A stretch of 64,000 nucleotides of DNA, from NCBI RefSeq assembly GCF_000524195.1, contig NW_020170411.1, positions 267,736-331,735 on the forward strand, written 5' to 3'. The stretch is from Echinococcus granulosus (lineage: Eukaryota; Platyhelminthes; Cestoda; Cyclophyllidea; Taeniidae). The stretch's first letter is position 1, and each line of letters starts with the position of its first letter. The translations under genes were made by a program, and so were the position numbers. The notes under the pieces were generated by a model that was not told the DNA's origin, made no database searches, and saw only the letters and a list, made by a program, of their open reading frames with translations. Positions 24,501-36,974 of the stretch are shown here, piece after piece.

Positions 24501-27500
24501 TCCTGCACTGCACCAGCACTAATTCGATCTGAATTCTTTTTGCAACAACTGCCCAATTTGAGGGCGTGAATTCCTGTGATGGAGAGTTTATAAGAAATAA
24601 TTTCATAGAATAATGGGTCCACCTAGTTTGTCTATCTGTTAATCGAATAAAGGCAATTCGATGTTCGCTGATGTATTCCTTCTTTGCTGCAGTGAACGCA
24701 ATAGACGTGAAAGGATAGCTGGATCCATCTCCCTTTGTGTATGTATTTGTGTGCTCCACGAGTAATAACTCACAAGTTGTATGATTTTATGTGTGCAGGA
24801 CGACACGATGCGTATGGGATTCACATGCTTAATCTCTTAATGCGAATTGACACCCCATCACCCCCAAACTAGCACTGCTTGCACTGTCGGAGTCTTTTGT
24901 GTAAATTTTGCCAATCTGGTATTGGATTACTCCAAAAAGATAGGCAGTATTGATCTTTTATCTCTCTATTTTTGCAGGTACCGGGTCCTACTTCAATAGC
25001 CACTGCTGCCCCCACTAATACTGCGACGGCTAGTATGTCCCAGTCGAGTTCGACAAGGCGTATCATGGAAAAACCGGTCGCACCTACGATGGCTCCACCG
25101 GAGCCTGTGAAAAAGGCTCCAAACCCCACAATCACTTCATGCCTCCTTCTGAGCCCTGCGCCGCGGCCCCATGCCGGTTGCTATGCCGTCCCAGTGCCAA
25201 CTACAGGTGTCGCCACCTCTGTGGCGAAGCCGCTTCCCCTTCCGCTGCCACCGACGCCAGCGACCGCAACAGCGCAGGAGTCCTCCGTCCCGCTACCCAA
25301 TTCCGTAGCCAAGGTAGGTTCCCTTCCTTTTTCTCCTTGACAGCTCCGAAAGGGTTTACATTCTTTGAATTGCGTTTTACTGGGAAAGAATGATTAGCTG
25401 TTGACGAACTTCTGCTTTAGCTTTCGCTCTATTAACACTGTTTACTTGCACTTCACGAAATTCTTGAAACCAATTTTATGAGGGGCAGTGGTGTTTGATA
25501 GCATTGATCTGTTTGATTCAGCAATTCTTTTTCTAAACTACTACCAGCGCACTATAGATGGTAATAAAGTCTGTTTTACATCTTCCGTCCCCTTATTGTA
25601 GCTTGCGAGGTGCGCGTCAGTATATCGTGCGTTATCCTCACTTTGATTTAACATTTGTCTCCTCACTAAACTTAGACTTCTCATGATTGGTCCAACTGCT
25701 TGTGAATGTGAGCTAATGAACTCAACCATTGAGTCCGGTAGCCTAACAGTCTGGTGCTCGGTATCTGCAATTCCACCGAGCTATCCAATTCCTTTTTTTA
25801 CTTTTAAGTGATGTTTTTATGCTTCAATTTCTAGTTTTTATCTGCGTTGAAACCCACCTCCCTTTTTATAACACCGATGTTCATACGATTGCCTTGGGCT
25901 CATATCCGTGCAAAGTGTCATGTTATCCGTTATCTTGCTGTTCCAACAAGTTTTCATGCTTAAGCGAAGCATCAGATTTCTATTTCTTGTCAAAATTTTA
26001 ATCCCAGCCTTTTGCTGCCATCATCTTGTGGGAATTTTCACCCTTTTTTTAAGATGTCCAGGCACTCTTAAACAAGTTTATCAGTTGGGTTAGTACTTCG
26101 CTGATTACTAAAATCAGCGGGATTGACATTTCTTTGAGTTACTATTAGTTGGTTTCGTATGTTTCTCGTAGACCACTATTTCTGTCACCCCACTGATGAC
26201 TGCAGTCGAGGCTGTTGATTCCAAGCCACAGTCAACGACGGTGGTGCTCACTCAGGTGCCGCCTCAACAGCACGCTACTGTTCCCCAGACTCAGGTCCTG
26301 CCTGTGGTGGTCACGGCGCCCAAGCCCTCTGTTATCCCCTCTTCTGTGACCAACGGGAAGCAGCAACTGCAGCAGCAAGCGGTGGAACGGAAGACTAGCT
26401 CCTCCCCGCCTTCGCAGCAGCAGCAGCAACCGCGAGGACCTCTCCTGTCATCTTCCTCCACCCCCTCCTTACCCCCCTCCCTCATAAACACCCTGCCTAA
26501 GCCGTATCCCGAAGCACCCACAGACAAACGCGAGTTCGCAGTATTTTGGCTCAATAAGAACTACGAGGTTCATCCGCAGTCGAGCTTTCCACGGGTTCAG
26601 ATCTACGCTGACTATCAGAAGGCCCACCAGGCTCAGTTTGGGTCTTCGTCCGGTGGGGCTCTCTCCGCGGGCGACTTCCATGCCATGATCAAGTGAGGCC
26701 CAGTTTTGAGTGCACCTAAAGCAGCTGTTTATTCTCTGTTTTGGAAAATAGCTCAGTTCTATGTTTATTTCTACTTCTTTCGTTACTCCAATGCACTGTC
26801 GTTTATGCTGGTCTGTCTAGACCTGGTGACTTAACTAGTCACTGCCACTTTCTAGCCCTTGGTATTTCCAAATAAAATCCACAGGTTTTTAGTTCCATCC
26901 ATATATATTGCTTGTAAATCGCCCTCTTGCGCATAGTTCAAAGCATGCATCGTTGTTTTAATTTGGTAATGGGGGATCCGCTGCATATACTTTTATCGAT
27001 TTGTATCCAACCCAGCTTTGTCGGGTTTCGATTACACAAATCGGTCAGTCTGTACTTCGCTAAAGACGGCGATTTATTAATTACCTTATCTAACTGAACA
27101 AAGCACTGATCCACGGTAGAATGTATCCCGTTTTCTGTTCATTCTTAGTCCTTTTTTACAGTAATCCGTATTTTAACTTTACTGTTTGTTACCGCTGATG
27201 CTCGACAGTTTCCCATCAATTATTTGTCAGGGGAAATTGGTTTTATAAACACATTTCGCACTATATGTAGATGGCTCGATAGCGGCGCAGAGGATGTTTC
27301 AGCTCACCAGTTAAATGAATAATAGTATTTCGAATAATTAATCTTCCTCGCGGCAGGCGATCGCCAATAGTGCCTAACCAGGGCGTGCACCGCTTGCGAT
27401 TGTTTCCGTGCTCTAGTGTGAGTCAACAACACTGTGCTTAGTCACTGTTGTGGTAGTAATAGCAGTACGCACACGTGGCACTTTGCTCATTAAAACGACT

Positions 27501-30500
27501 TTCTCGCCTAAAAATTGCTCTCACTTGCCTTCTAGGATGGTGTTTCCCCCGGTCGACCAGGTAAAGGTTCTCGTTCCCAATGGAAATGTCGAAATCCACT
27601 ACAACAAGCTCAAACATGTAGATGCACCTGAACCGGTTGAGCAAACCCTTGGTGAGTTTTGAGTCTCCTCTCCCTCCTCCAGCTCATTGATTCGCCCGAG
27701 TCTACCCTTGCTTTTTTCATCAGGCGTTCAGCACATGCTGGGAACGTGTCTGGCGAGTCAGAATTCTGAAGGGAAGGGTCTCACCCACCGGACGACCGCA
27801 CCGGCTTCCTCGAAGGTGAGTGATGCCATCCAAAGCGTAGCGATGCCTGGCTTCCCCGCCTCCACGTGGTTTACATGTTTCGTACGAACACAAACACATA
27901 AACGTACATGCGCACGACATCTTAGTGACCTGATTGGGGCATGCCAAGGTCGTGCGTTGACTTAGCGCGCATGCACAGGCACGTGTTGCGTGTCCATATG
28001 TGTGTAGGCCACGTGAGTATGTATATATGCGTGTGTCAGGACCTTGAAGCCGCATATGTAGCAGTGGTTGGCGCTCTCTTACCGATGCCACACCGCTTCT
28101 CCGTTTATTGTCGTTATCACGTCACGCGTGCACACGCACGCACAGCCTCCTTTGCGCTGTGCGCACCCGCCAGCTTGTGCGCTCTCTCCCTCGATCTCTG
28201 GTGAGAGTTGCCTTTCATGAAGGGGATATCTCTCCCACCGACACCTTCATTCTGGTCCAGTTTTCTTCCCAAGGTTGAATTGTGCGACATGTGAAAATGC
28301 ACTATTTTGGGGGGCTGCGGTAGGGCACCTTTTTTACCCGTGAAAATTCCCCAAACTTCTTTCGCGTAACCAGCGCTGGGCTTCCTACCACCGGAACAGT
28401 ACGGCATGCTTTACAGTTCTCATATCTCCCTTTCTTACCGTGGATTGACTTGTTGCATATCATTTTTGATAGCACCATGTGTTGGCCCCCATTGTCGGGG
28501 TATTTTGAACGGTAATTCATTTGTTGGGTAATTTTAATAAGTAGGTATGACCTTAGTTAGCTTCATTTGGGCCCTAATCAAAAAGCCGGAAGTGAATGAC
28601 CTTTTTGAATCGCATTTTCTATCTGTGTTTTGAACTACTCATGCTTGTAGGGGTTCATACTTTCATTTCGGACGTTTTTGCAAGCAAAATAGACGCATTC
28701 GTTGATTATTTTCAGCGCTGCTTACGAAAGCATTCTTAATTTATGAATTGAGGAGTATTGAGAGCCCTCTTATTAACAGTCAACTGGCAGCTTTACCTCA
28801 GTCTATTCAATATTGTGGCGTCTGTATTCTCCCCAGGGAATTTATAAACCCTAAGGGTCTAGAAATGGCTTTGTCGTAAACATGTACAAGGCGAGTGCAT
28901 AATTCCATGCCGTAGCTATAAAGACCGGGTCACGGGATGCCGAAAAGCGACCGCAGTCCTGTATGCAGTTGAAACAAAGACACCGTATTTCCTCTTCTTC
29001 TCCAGTCGAATCGGAAACGTAGTGCGGTCAATTTGATCGAGGGTCCAGCTGCGGAGGCAACCGCGGGTGTGAAGCACGTGCGTCTGGTGGAGGATGCAGT
29101 CAAGGCAAATGGAGGTGGTGGCGGAGCGCTGACTAACACCACGTTCGTCAATGGCGCCAACGCGCATCCCATCAAACTTCTCGCCACCAATACCACCACA
29201 TTTGTCGACAGTCTCATCCCCGTCTCCTCCAATGGTCCCATCGAATTCACCCCCAAGTAAGCAGCAGTATCATCCCTTTCGCTTGCGTCCTTCCATGAGA
29301 GCTGAATTATGTACTTTGAACCACTTTCAATCTTTTTAACTCGTTCCGTAAGCCTTTTGGATTACATACTTCATCTCCACTGTCACTCTATTTCAGGTCA
29401 CTACGTCTTAGACATTGGTGGTGAATTATGCTGAACCTGTAGTAAATTCAGATGTTGCAACTCATGCTTTGATTTTAGCTTTCCTAAATTATATTAATTT
29501 GTATTTCATCAATTTCAGTGGGATACACCTTCAACAGCCAGTGATCGCAGCTTCTGCAATAGTCCTTCCAAGCATGGACGGGAAGCACGTATTGAACGGC
29601 TTCGGCAGTACTGGTGGCGGGAGCGGCGGTGGCCCGGCAGGCGGAAGCATGGGCATGAGTGCAACGGGTGCTACCCTGATTGATAGCTCACAGGGCGTTC
29701 TGCAATTTCGCACCCTCTTGCCCACTACTTCTAATAAGGTTTCTTCTCAGTGTCGGGCCTCCCTTGTCATGCAGTCCACTGCTCCCAATGCCACAACTCC
29801 CGGCGTTGTCACTGGGACTGGTGGCAGTGGTGCTGGCGCCGAGATTGCCGCTACACCCACTTTAACCTGCCTTGGTACCTTCATGACTACTTCCACCGTG
29901 AGTGGAGTGACTGGAGGAGCCCAGCAGGTATTTGTATACTCTCTCGCACCCAATGCACAACTCTCTATCGCGCCTACTGCCGCGACCATTCTGCCCGCCG
30001 TGGCATCCGCACTCACAACTGGACCTGGGCCCGGAACTTCTCCTCAGCCACATCATCAGCCCCTCCTTACTACTGCCACTGCTGCTGCAGTACCACAGCA
30101 GACACGCCTCACAGTCCCTCCTACAGTCTTCGCTTGTCGTTGGGCGGAATGCCAAAAGTCCTTCCCTTCTGTCGACCGTCTCTTCTCCCACGTCTACTCT
30201 GCTCACTTCACTCCCATTAGAGGTCAACAGGAAATCGTAAGTTCTTCCACTCTGTTCCACGTGTTACCATGAAAGTTAAAAGTTCAATCGACTTGATTTT
30301 CCCTTGTAATTTGAGCTTGGCCCAACGTTTCTAAATAACTAATAGCATGTCCTTTACAAAAGTGTATGCCATTGCCAAGTTCATGCGCTTAAGAAGTCCA
30401 TCTTTTGAACCCAGACTACACTCACACCTGTTTTGAGCTCTATCATTTCCTGTTAGTTTCGTGAAACCCAAATCCGTAATTCCTCTGGATTCGTTTTCCA

Positions 30501-31249
30501 AATCCACTAAGGTTTCACCCCTCTACTTCCATTGCTATACCTACAGGCTTTTATTGCAAACTAGTCACTACTGTGAATAATCACCTGACCGTAGCTTTCC
30601 CTTTGTAAACTCCAAAGACGTGGTACTCCATTTGACTGGGCTTGTAGACTTGCAAGTGGTTGGGATGTAAAGAGTCCGGCACTCGGAGAAGCTCACTGTC
30701 ACTGCTGGACCACCTGCACGAGCAGCACTGCGCCACACATCCTCCTGGTGCACCCAACAAGCTTCTCTCCACTGCTTCGACAAACAGTGTCACAGTGGAG
30801 TCGGAGGGATCTCTTCTGACCCCTCTGACCACAATGAAACCCTCTCTCAGTGCGACGAGGGCCGCAGTAGCCGACTGTGAGTTCCGACAGGCTCTGCAGG
30901 CTGACTTCATGCCAACCACGTCCGATGCTATGCGAGAGGGCCCTGTTACCAAACACGTTCGTCTCACGGCTGCTCTAATCCTTCACAATTTGGCCACTTA
31001 CTCGTCTGCCGCTCGAAGGTAAGTTTATAGCCGGTCCTTTGTGTGAATCTTTCAAAACGCGTCCATGTTGTCTTTCTCGCTGGTAGGCAGCTGAGGGCCT
31101 ACGAGACATTGTTGTGCGAGATGGCTCTCTCGGGGACAGAAGCGTCGAGCACGCTGATCAAATGCCTCGCTCTCCTCTCCACTTCGCCGTCAAGTGAGGA
31201 CGGTGAGGCGGAGAAAGACCTTTCCCTTCCACCACATAACCTCAGGTAG
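21570..31249 (+). CDS. ARID2: ARID2/BAF200, PBAF chromatin-remodelling subunit
   Basis: ARID2 is the DNA-binding subunit that defines the PBAF (SWI/SNF) complex. Fourteen exons are inferred: 21570..21688, 21726..22252, 22296..22360, 22401..22464, 22752..23099, 23566..23915, 24978..25313, 26172..26692, 27536..27651, 27724..27815, 29006..29256, 29519..30236, 30648..31018 and 31087..31249; phases close to 1346 aa. The ARID domain (about residues 20-115) has VSLVRLYNEVTLRGGSKKV and LWDEIAGAI. An armadillo-like middle has SGLPNELDYAIN, VLRNLVVTP and LRQLGLDTLAYL. The RFX-type winged helix starts near residue 720 (KREFAVFWLNKNYEVHP). Pro/Thr/Ser- and Gly-rich linkers follow. Two C2H2 fingers lie near residues 1135-1190: CRWAEC...HVYSAH and CKWLGC...HLHEQH. 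The C-terminal block is ITKH-like: GPVTKHVRLTAALILHNLATY. Introns 1-3 are 37, 43 and 40 bp. Human ARID2 is about 1835 aa; the long Gln-rich centre is shorter here. Confidence 0.95.
26355..26430 (+). repeat. CAG-rich coding tract in ARID2
   Basis: Two short CAG/CAA runs in exon 8 encode poly-Gln patches (GCAGCAACTGCAGCAGCAAG and CAGCAGCAGCAGCAACC). They fall in the linker just before the RFX-like domain and could vary in length between individuals. Confidence 0.7.
27885..28150. repeat. Alternating purine/pyrimidine (TG/CG/CA) tract in an ARID2 intron
   Basis: Repeated GTGTG, GCGCGCATGC, TATATATGCGTGTG and CACGCGTGCACACGCACGC stretches lie within the intron at 27816-29005. Similar islands occur near 13035-13090, 21265-21350 and 33385-33620. 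The composition favours Z-DNA formation; no coding sense was found. Confidence 0.5.
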
Positions 31250-31796
31250 CCCATCCTCTTCACCACTTCTGTACATTCTTCTTTAATCCCCTCCCCCGTC
31301 CACTGTGTACAGTGACTAGTTGCCTTTTTTATCTACGTGCACAATAACGACAAATGATACGACCACGATGATGTCACCCTTTCATGTTTGTACAGTGCTC
31401 GATGTGTACCGACTACCCCTGTGGAATTTTATACATTTACCGTTACTGCCACTTGACACGTGCTGATGACAACTTGATGGATGTTTTATTTGGGCCTAGG
31501 CCAACTTGTTCCTTTTTCTGTGGCGGTAATGTTAATTCACTCCTCATGTATATTTTATTCTCATTGCACCTATACTGGCATCATCAAATAAATACACGTG
31601 CATACTTTACATGTTGTTTCTCCGTTTATGCTGAGCAGCCATTATCCTAAACTGCTTCGGACTCAGCAGTTTATTTCGTGAATCCTACCTTTTTAGGTTT
31701 TGTGATTCATGGTCTGGATCGTTTCATTTTTCTTGACATCTGTGCGCATTGCTCAAAATTTAATTTTATTGTACATTAAACCCACATATTTTAGGC

Positions 31797-32844
31797 GTTT
31801 GCAGGATGGTCTTGTTGTAGCTATGACTACCGAACCGAACCGTCTCGTTGGATCGCGACAAGTTTGTCATCGAGGAGTTGTGCCCACGTCTCACCTCGGT
31901 TGTTCAGGCTGTTAAGCCAACTGATCGGTATCATACTTTTGTCGCTGATGGTGAGACATTTCACTGTCATTTATGATTTTTGTAAGTGTAAGTGGTGTTT
32001 TCTGTAAGGAATGGAAGTAGTGTTTAGGAAGCCCCAAATTGTCTTGCATAGTTGTCCACTTTTCATCACTTACAGTGTTTGCCGCTGAGCAAAAGGTGAC
32101 ACAATTGTCTGGTAAATACTCAATAATTTCTTTGTCAAACTGTGCAAGTTTTTTTTAGTATGCGCAGTTGAGGGAGATCTCAGCTCCCGAATGCTAGACC
32201 TTGTTTTTGGTTGCTCATTATTTGTCCCAGAAGTATGGCTGGCTGTTTACCCTTGGTCAAAAGCCTGCAACACATGAGTAGCGGTTTTTAAGGTGTCAGT
32301 GTGACAACCATCTTTACCAATTTGCCGGTAGGTGCCTATGACTCACCCACTAGCCCACAAAATGTGGCTGGGGAATGGAGACAACCGCCTCAGCTTTAGT
32401 TTCGATCTCGCTGTGATCTCTCGTTCTGAATTATTCACCTAACACTCTGGCACAACTTGCCTCAAATTGTGCTAACCTCATGGAAATTCATGCAGAAATT
32501 CCATCTATTTTCTCCCACCTCACGGTGTTACGCTCTATTCACAGCCTTTTCAGTCAAGTGGAAGGTAAATACGATTTCAGTGCAAAAGTTATTCTTTAGT
32601 GAGGCGATTATTGCGCCATTACTGGTCATTCACATTAAATGAAACTGGTTTGTCGACTTCGTCCCATAAGGTGGACGGTACGCTTGGCGAATTTTACGGG
32701 GCTCGGCGAGCTGTTGCGCAACTATTTTCATAACCAGTTTTCAGATCGCTGCACAGTATAACTCGTGAGTTTGTGCGAGCTTGTGGTACTACATTTGGAA
32801 TTACACGTGATGTACACTGTTTCATTCCTGGGCGATCAAATCAG
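31797..32844 (+). pseudogene. Damaged dynactin p24 (DCTN3)-like fragments
   Basis: Fragments in order resemble dynactin subunit 3, the small shoulder subunit of dynactin. At 31797-31950 a frame reading LQDGLVV... switches by +1 into DRDKFVIEELCPRLTSVVQ; both flanking frames are closed. At 32076-32111, with AG/GT borders and matching phase, lies VFAAEQKVTQLS (compare the family's ILAEEQ block). At about 32426-32564 lies LAQLASNCANLMEIHAEIPS and FSHLTVLRSIHSLFSQVEG, ending in a GTAAAT donor but with no usable acceptor before it. A last piece at 32743-32844 ends CAG|GTAAGT. The frameshift sits in an ACCGAACCGAACC direct repeat. Either a decayed gene or assembly errors in a real one. Family assignment is by eye and uncertain. 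Confidence 0.35.
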
Positions 32845-32849
32845 GTAAG

Positions 32850-35800
32850 TTTATGGGACTTCGTGGTCCCCAGCGTCACCTTGTCAGACGGCGAGGCTTG
32901 TTCTACTCTTCAAACCTTGAGGAAAGCTGAACTTCACTTCAAACGTTCATGAGTTTTTTTTATCGGAATGGGTGAGGTCACTATCCCGGTCTCACAGAAT
33001 AGTTATTCCCGCAAAGTTAATGACAATGTTGTAGGCGGTTCATTTTTCTCAACTATCCACTTCACCCGCGTTATCATTCCTTATAGGCCAGTGTTAAGTC
33101 AACAAAACAAGCAGCACCATTTTAATGCGTTTTCATAGGGTCATCAAGGTCTATAGCACAGTCAATCTGCACAAGTTTTTGCTAAAAAATAGATTCCTAG
33201 TTGTAGTAAATGCGCTACACGAATCGACCATTAATTGCTGAATGCGTGCCACGCAATCTTGCTGTGAAGGCGATCGGGCGACAATGAGAAACGAACCCGT
33301 TTGTGGCAAGCGCTTTACAACCAGGCAAGCCATGTTCCCCCAACCTGTCCCCCCTTTTCGCCTCAAGAAATCATTCTCCTTGCATTATCGAGTCATGTGC
33401 GTGGGTGCGCATGCGCGTGTAGGGATTGCCAGACGAGGGAAATGCTGTGTGGATAGCGCGACACTTGACGCGAGCGCTTTTAGTCTCGGTCTCGTCCACA
33501 CAGCGCACGTGTGAGCGAGCACCGATAGGTGGACACGCGGACGGACAACGCGAGCACAGGGTGCGCGCACGCGTGTGTGGCACAGACAGGCCAGCAACCG
33601 AGACGGTCGGAATAGTGCGAGGCACGGGAAAGGCAGTGGCTGTAGTGGGACAGGTGCGCTTTCTATTGGTTGGCGTGCCGTGTGGCCGGAACACCATGGT
33701 GTAGTGGAGCGCCCATTAGTATCAATTATCCTCGGATAGGGCTCGTCAATTCTGTGTGGCTTTTGAACTCTCGTCGTTATTGCCACATCGAGCCACATTA
33801 CCAAATTTGTCATAAAACACGTCTTTTTGAAAGTGTTATGGGTTTCGGTTTTATGGCCACGCCATTGCCTCCACAAGAACCATGGATCAAAGGCGCGCTG
33901 TTGTTCACTTTTGACTAGAATCAAGCGAACTGATTTTAGACAGTATTGCTATTGGTTGGAACCAGGAGAATGTACCTTGTTGAACGATAACAGGCGTCTT
34001 GAAGCAATCCCTGTGTTGAAAGGATTTCAGTGATGATTCTGGTTCCAATGGTTCAGCTCTTGGTGTATCATTGTTTTTTTTTCAGTGCTAAAGGCTATGC
34101 AAGTTGAATGTAGGGTATAGATAAAACTGAATGTATTATGCCCGATCGAAATAAATTGTATTGGAAATAAGGAGAACAACAGATATTTCGAGCTGAGGTT
34201 TGATTGGGGTAGCTAAAGGTCTCATCTCGTAGACTAAAACTTCGATGAGTTGGCCATTTTAGGTCCCATTAACTTCTGTCCTCAACCGCAGTTGTTATTC
34301 CTACAAGTGGTCGGAGCGCCGCCATCGTCGAAAAATCACTACAATCGGCCGATCCAAGCACTACTTAAACAGTGCATACACACAATTTTACACCATGCTG
34401 CGTCCACAAGTACCTAGTGTGAATAAAACGCATGAGTCTGATTTCTTCTTCACCGATTAGCAGAATGAAGTCAGTAATTACAATGACAGCTCGAAGCTAT
34501 TAGTAGAAAAAAAGTGTGGTCTTTATTTCTTCTGTACTTGTACTTGCATGTACTTGATGGATCCAGGACCGTTTCTCATTCCTCTTCTCTTTGCGTCACA
34601 ACAGCCAGTGCATGAGTGCCTTTAAAATGGTATCCGTTAACTGCCAATCAATTCGGTCATCTCGGAAGGGCTAAAGATCACAACCGTTTTTTAATTATTA
34701 CAATTTATCGGCCATTACGCGCCTCGGATGATTAAGGCACCATTAACTCTGGTGACGAGCTCCGGTGGCGTTTCAGACTCGTAATTCCTTTTTCAAACGC
34801 TATTTAGACCGAGATTCCACCTTTTTACTCCAAAATCAGTCTTTAATTATCAGGCCAATTTTGATCCGAACTGATAGGATGTAAAATTATTTTTTTTCTT
34901 GCTGAAAACAAACATCTTTTTGCCTGGTTTCCAGCCTTGATAATCTAGAAGGGGCAAGGATGCATAATATAGCTGATTCACGCAAATCACATCGGGAATT
35001 TCGTGCATGCCCTGGTATATTAATACTTCTACGGATGTCTTTGATACCTTATAAATAAAGAATCTAGTGAAGTAGTAAAACAACTGTTAGATTTTCTATT
35101 GGGCAAAGGGATGGTGCGATATTTTGATTTTTGATGGCACATAATAGTGAACTCGGTTAATTCCTCCTCCCAGTCGTGATAGCATCTCCTGCCAGTTACT
35201 GTCGTCTTTGGGAGTCCCGATAACAGTTACCACTTGGCTTCATTTCATTTTATCTCAGTCACAAAGTCAGTGGGTTTTTTCACTCCGGTGATCTTCACGG
35301 CTAATGCCACCGCTCCTCTCACAAGCCATCAAGTCAACCATGACATGTTCAGTGAGTCATCGTCGTCACCACCTTCAGCTGTCAAGTATGCACATGTACG
35401 GCGAATGATGCCAGCAACCATCGCTGAGGCGCAAACTTATAGACGTGGTCAGCACGACTGAATGGACGACCTGACGCTGCGCCATGGATGTCCACGGTAT
35501 TTGGATTGGTAAACAAGATGTATTTTTGATGATTGAGGTCGCTGGTTACATCAGCATTTACTATTACAATGATCTTATAATCATAGAGACTAACTTATCA
35601 ATCATTAAGTTAATTCGCACTTCTAGTTAGGTACAAATGTCAAATGGCACTCCTATTGCGCGTTCAGCGGTTTGCAGGCATAATCACTTACACCCAAAAT
35701 CTACATTATGGAACTGAAACAATACTTCCTGGTGCACGAAATGTGGCATTGCTTGTAAAATCTGAGAAAAGTGCTTCTCTCTTTTCGTAAATACTGAATA

Positions 35801-36974
35801 CTAAACCTCTTCTGACGCTCTAGAAACACACGGACTCCAATTCTAAAGCTCAAAAAATCATATAATTCATACAATTTACATCCTGTTTATTACTAGGTTT
35901 TCCATGTTTTAGTGTCACAGGAAGTTACTAAAAAGTGGTACACAGCTTTAGAAACAGCTACTGCCTATAATATACCATCTCTTTAAAAAATGCCTTTAAT
36001 TTAACTTAAATATATTGATACGCACCGGGTGGGATTATCCGCGCTCCCGATCCCTGACGAGAATACGGAGCGTTCGCGAACACCGCTTGTTGAAATGTGC
36101 CAGGGGTTATTAAGAACGAATCCGATCAGAAAGACGTATCGGGAGTCATAATAGTTATTAAAAGTGGCAATTGAACTAAAGTTTACGCATCGCTAGTGGT
36201 CAAGAAACTTCTCGATGAGTTGATTTTAATATTTAAACTTAAATACCGAGGTCACAACGTCAGTGGTGTAAATAAGCACAAATGTGTCCGTCTTACACCA
36301 TTTGGCTGCCCAAATATGAGCCGAACCCGTCAATACTGCGATCCGATTTAGCGGCACCAATTAGCTTTATTACATCAGCTACCTATGCCGCAAACACTTC
36401 CTTAGATATTCATTTTTAACATCGCTACTTGACAGAGGCAAATAAGTTGCGGTGGTCCACGGGGTCAAATCCATAAAGGGAGAAGTAGAAGACGCTCAGA
36501 AAACATGATGACCATCTGGAATTCGATTACCTCGGTAACTCACGTCTATGCGTCCAATAGTTATGTCATTTAGTGCAAAAAAACAGACCAAATTTGGTAA
36601 ACTTAAATCAAAATGAGTGAGAAGTTGAAACAACTATTGCTTTGAGCATATTAGAAATGGCTCCAAATATGTTCCACTAAAAAATACCTCCCTAATATCG
36701 AAAAACCGGTTATAAAAATCGGCTATTCAAGTTTTTTGTCAAATGAATGCGTTTCTGCTGTTTTCAAAATATTGTTAAGAAAGTATCATTTTAGCATAAT
36801 GGGGAGCGCAAATGAAGGTTAGCATTATTAAAAAACTCATGTTTGATCAAAATTGGTTTATTTGGAGAAAGTGGTTTGGTCGGTTGGGGAAGAAGTGGAA
36901 ATGTGAATTGAAGTTGGGAGAAGAATCTGTTAGGGAAGTTGCTAGAATCCGCGTTAAGAGAGGGAGAAGAAAAA
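32850..36974. other. Gene-poor stretch between the dynactin-like fragments and the receptor gene
   Basis: No exon recognised on either strand. A CpG-rich block at about 33380-33720 has alternating GC/GT tracts, and a compact GC-richer patch lies at about 36020-36140 within AT-rich DNA. Short frames such as 35234-35461 (plus) have no family features. Confidence 0.55.
33380..33720. repeat. GC/CpG-rich alternating tract
   Basis: Dense GTGCGCATGCGCGTG, CACGCGGACGGACAACGCG and GTGCGCGCACGCGTGTG runs. Frames are open on both strands only because of the skewed composition. Could be a promoter-like CpG island or a Z-DNA-prone repeat. Confidence 0.45.

Noticed and set aside
33385..33924. 179-codon minus-strand frame
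   Set aside because: Open because of the GC/CpG-rich composition, also open on the opposite strand; low-complexity Arg/Thr/Pro content.
35234..35461. 75-codon plus-strand frame MASFHFISVTK...
   Set aside because: Isolated, with no domain, signal or neighbouring exons; likely chance.
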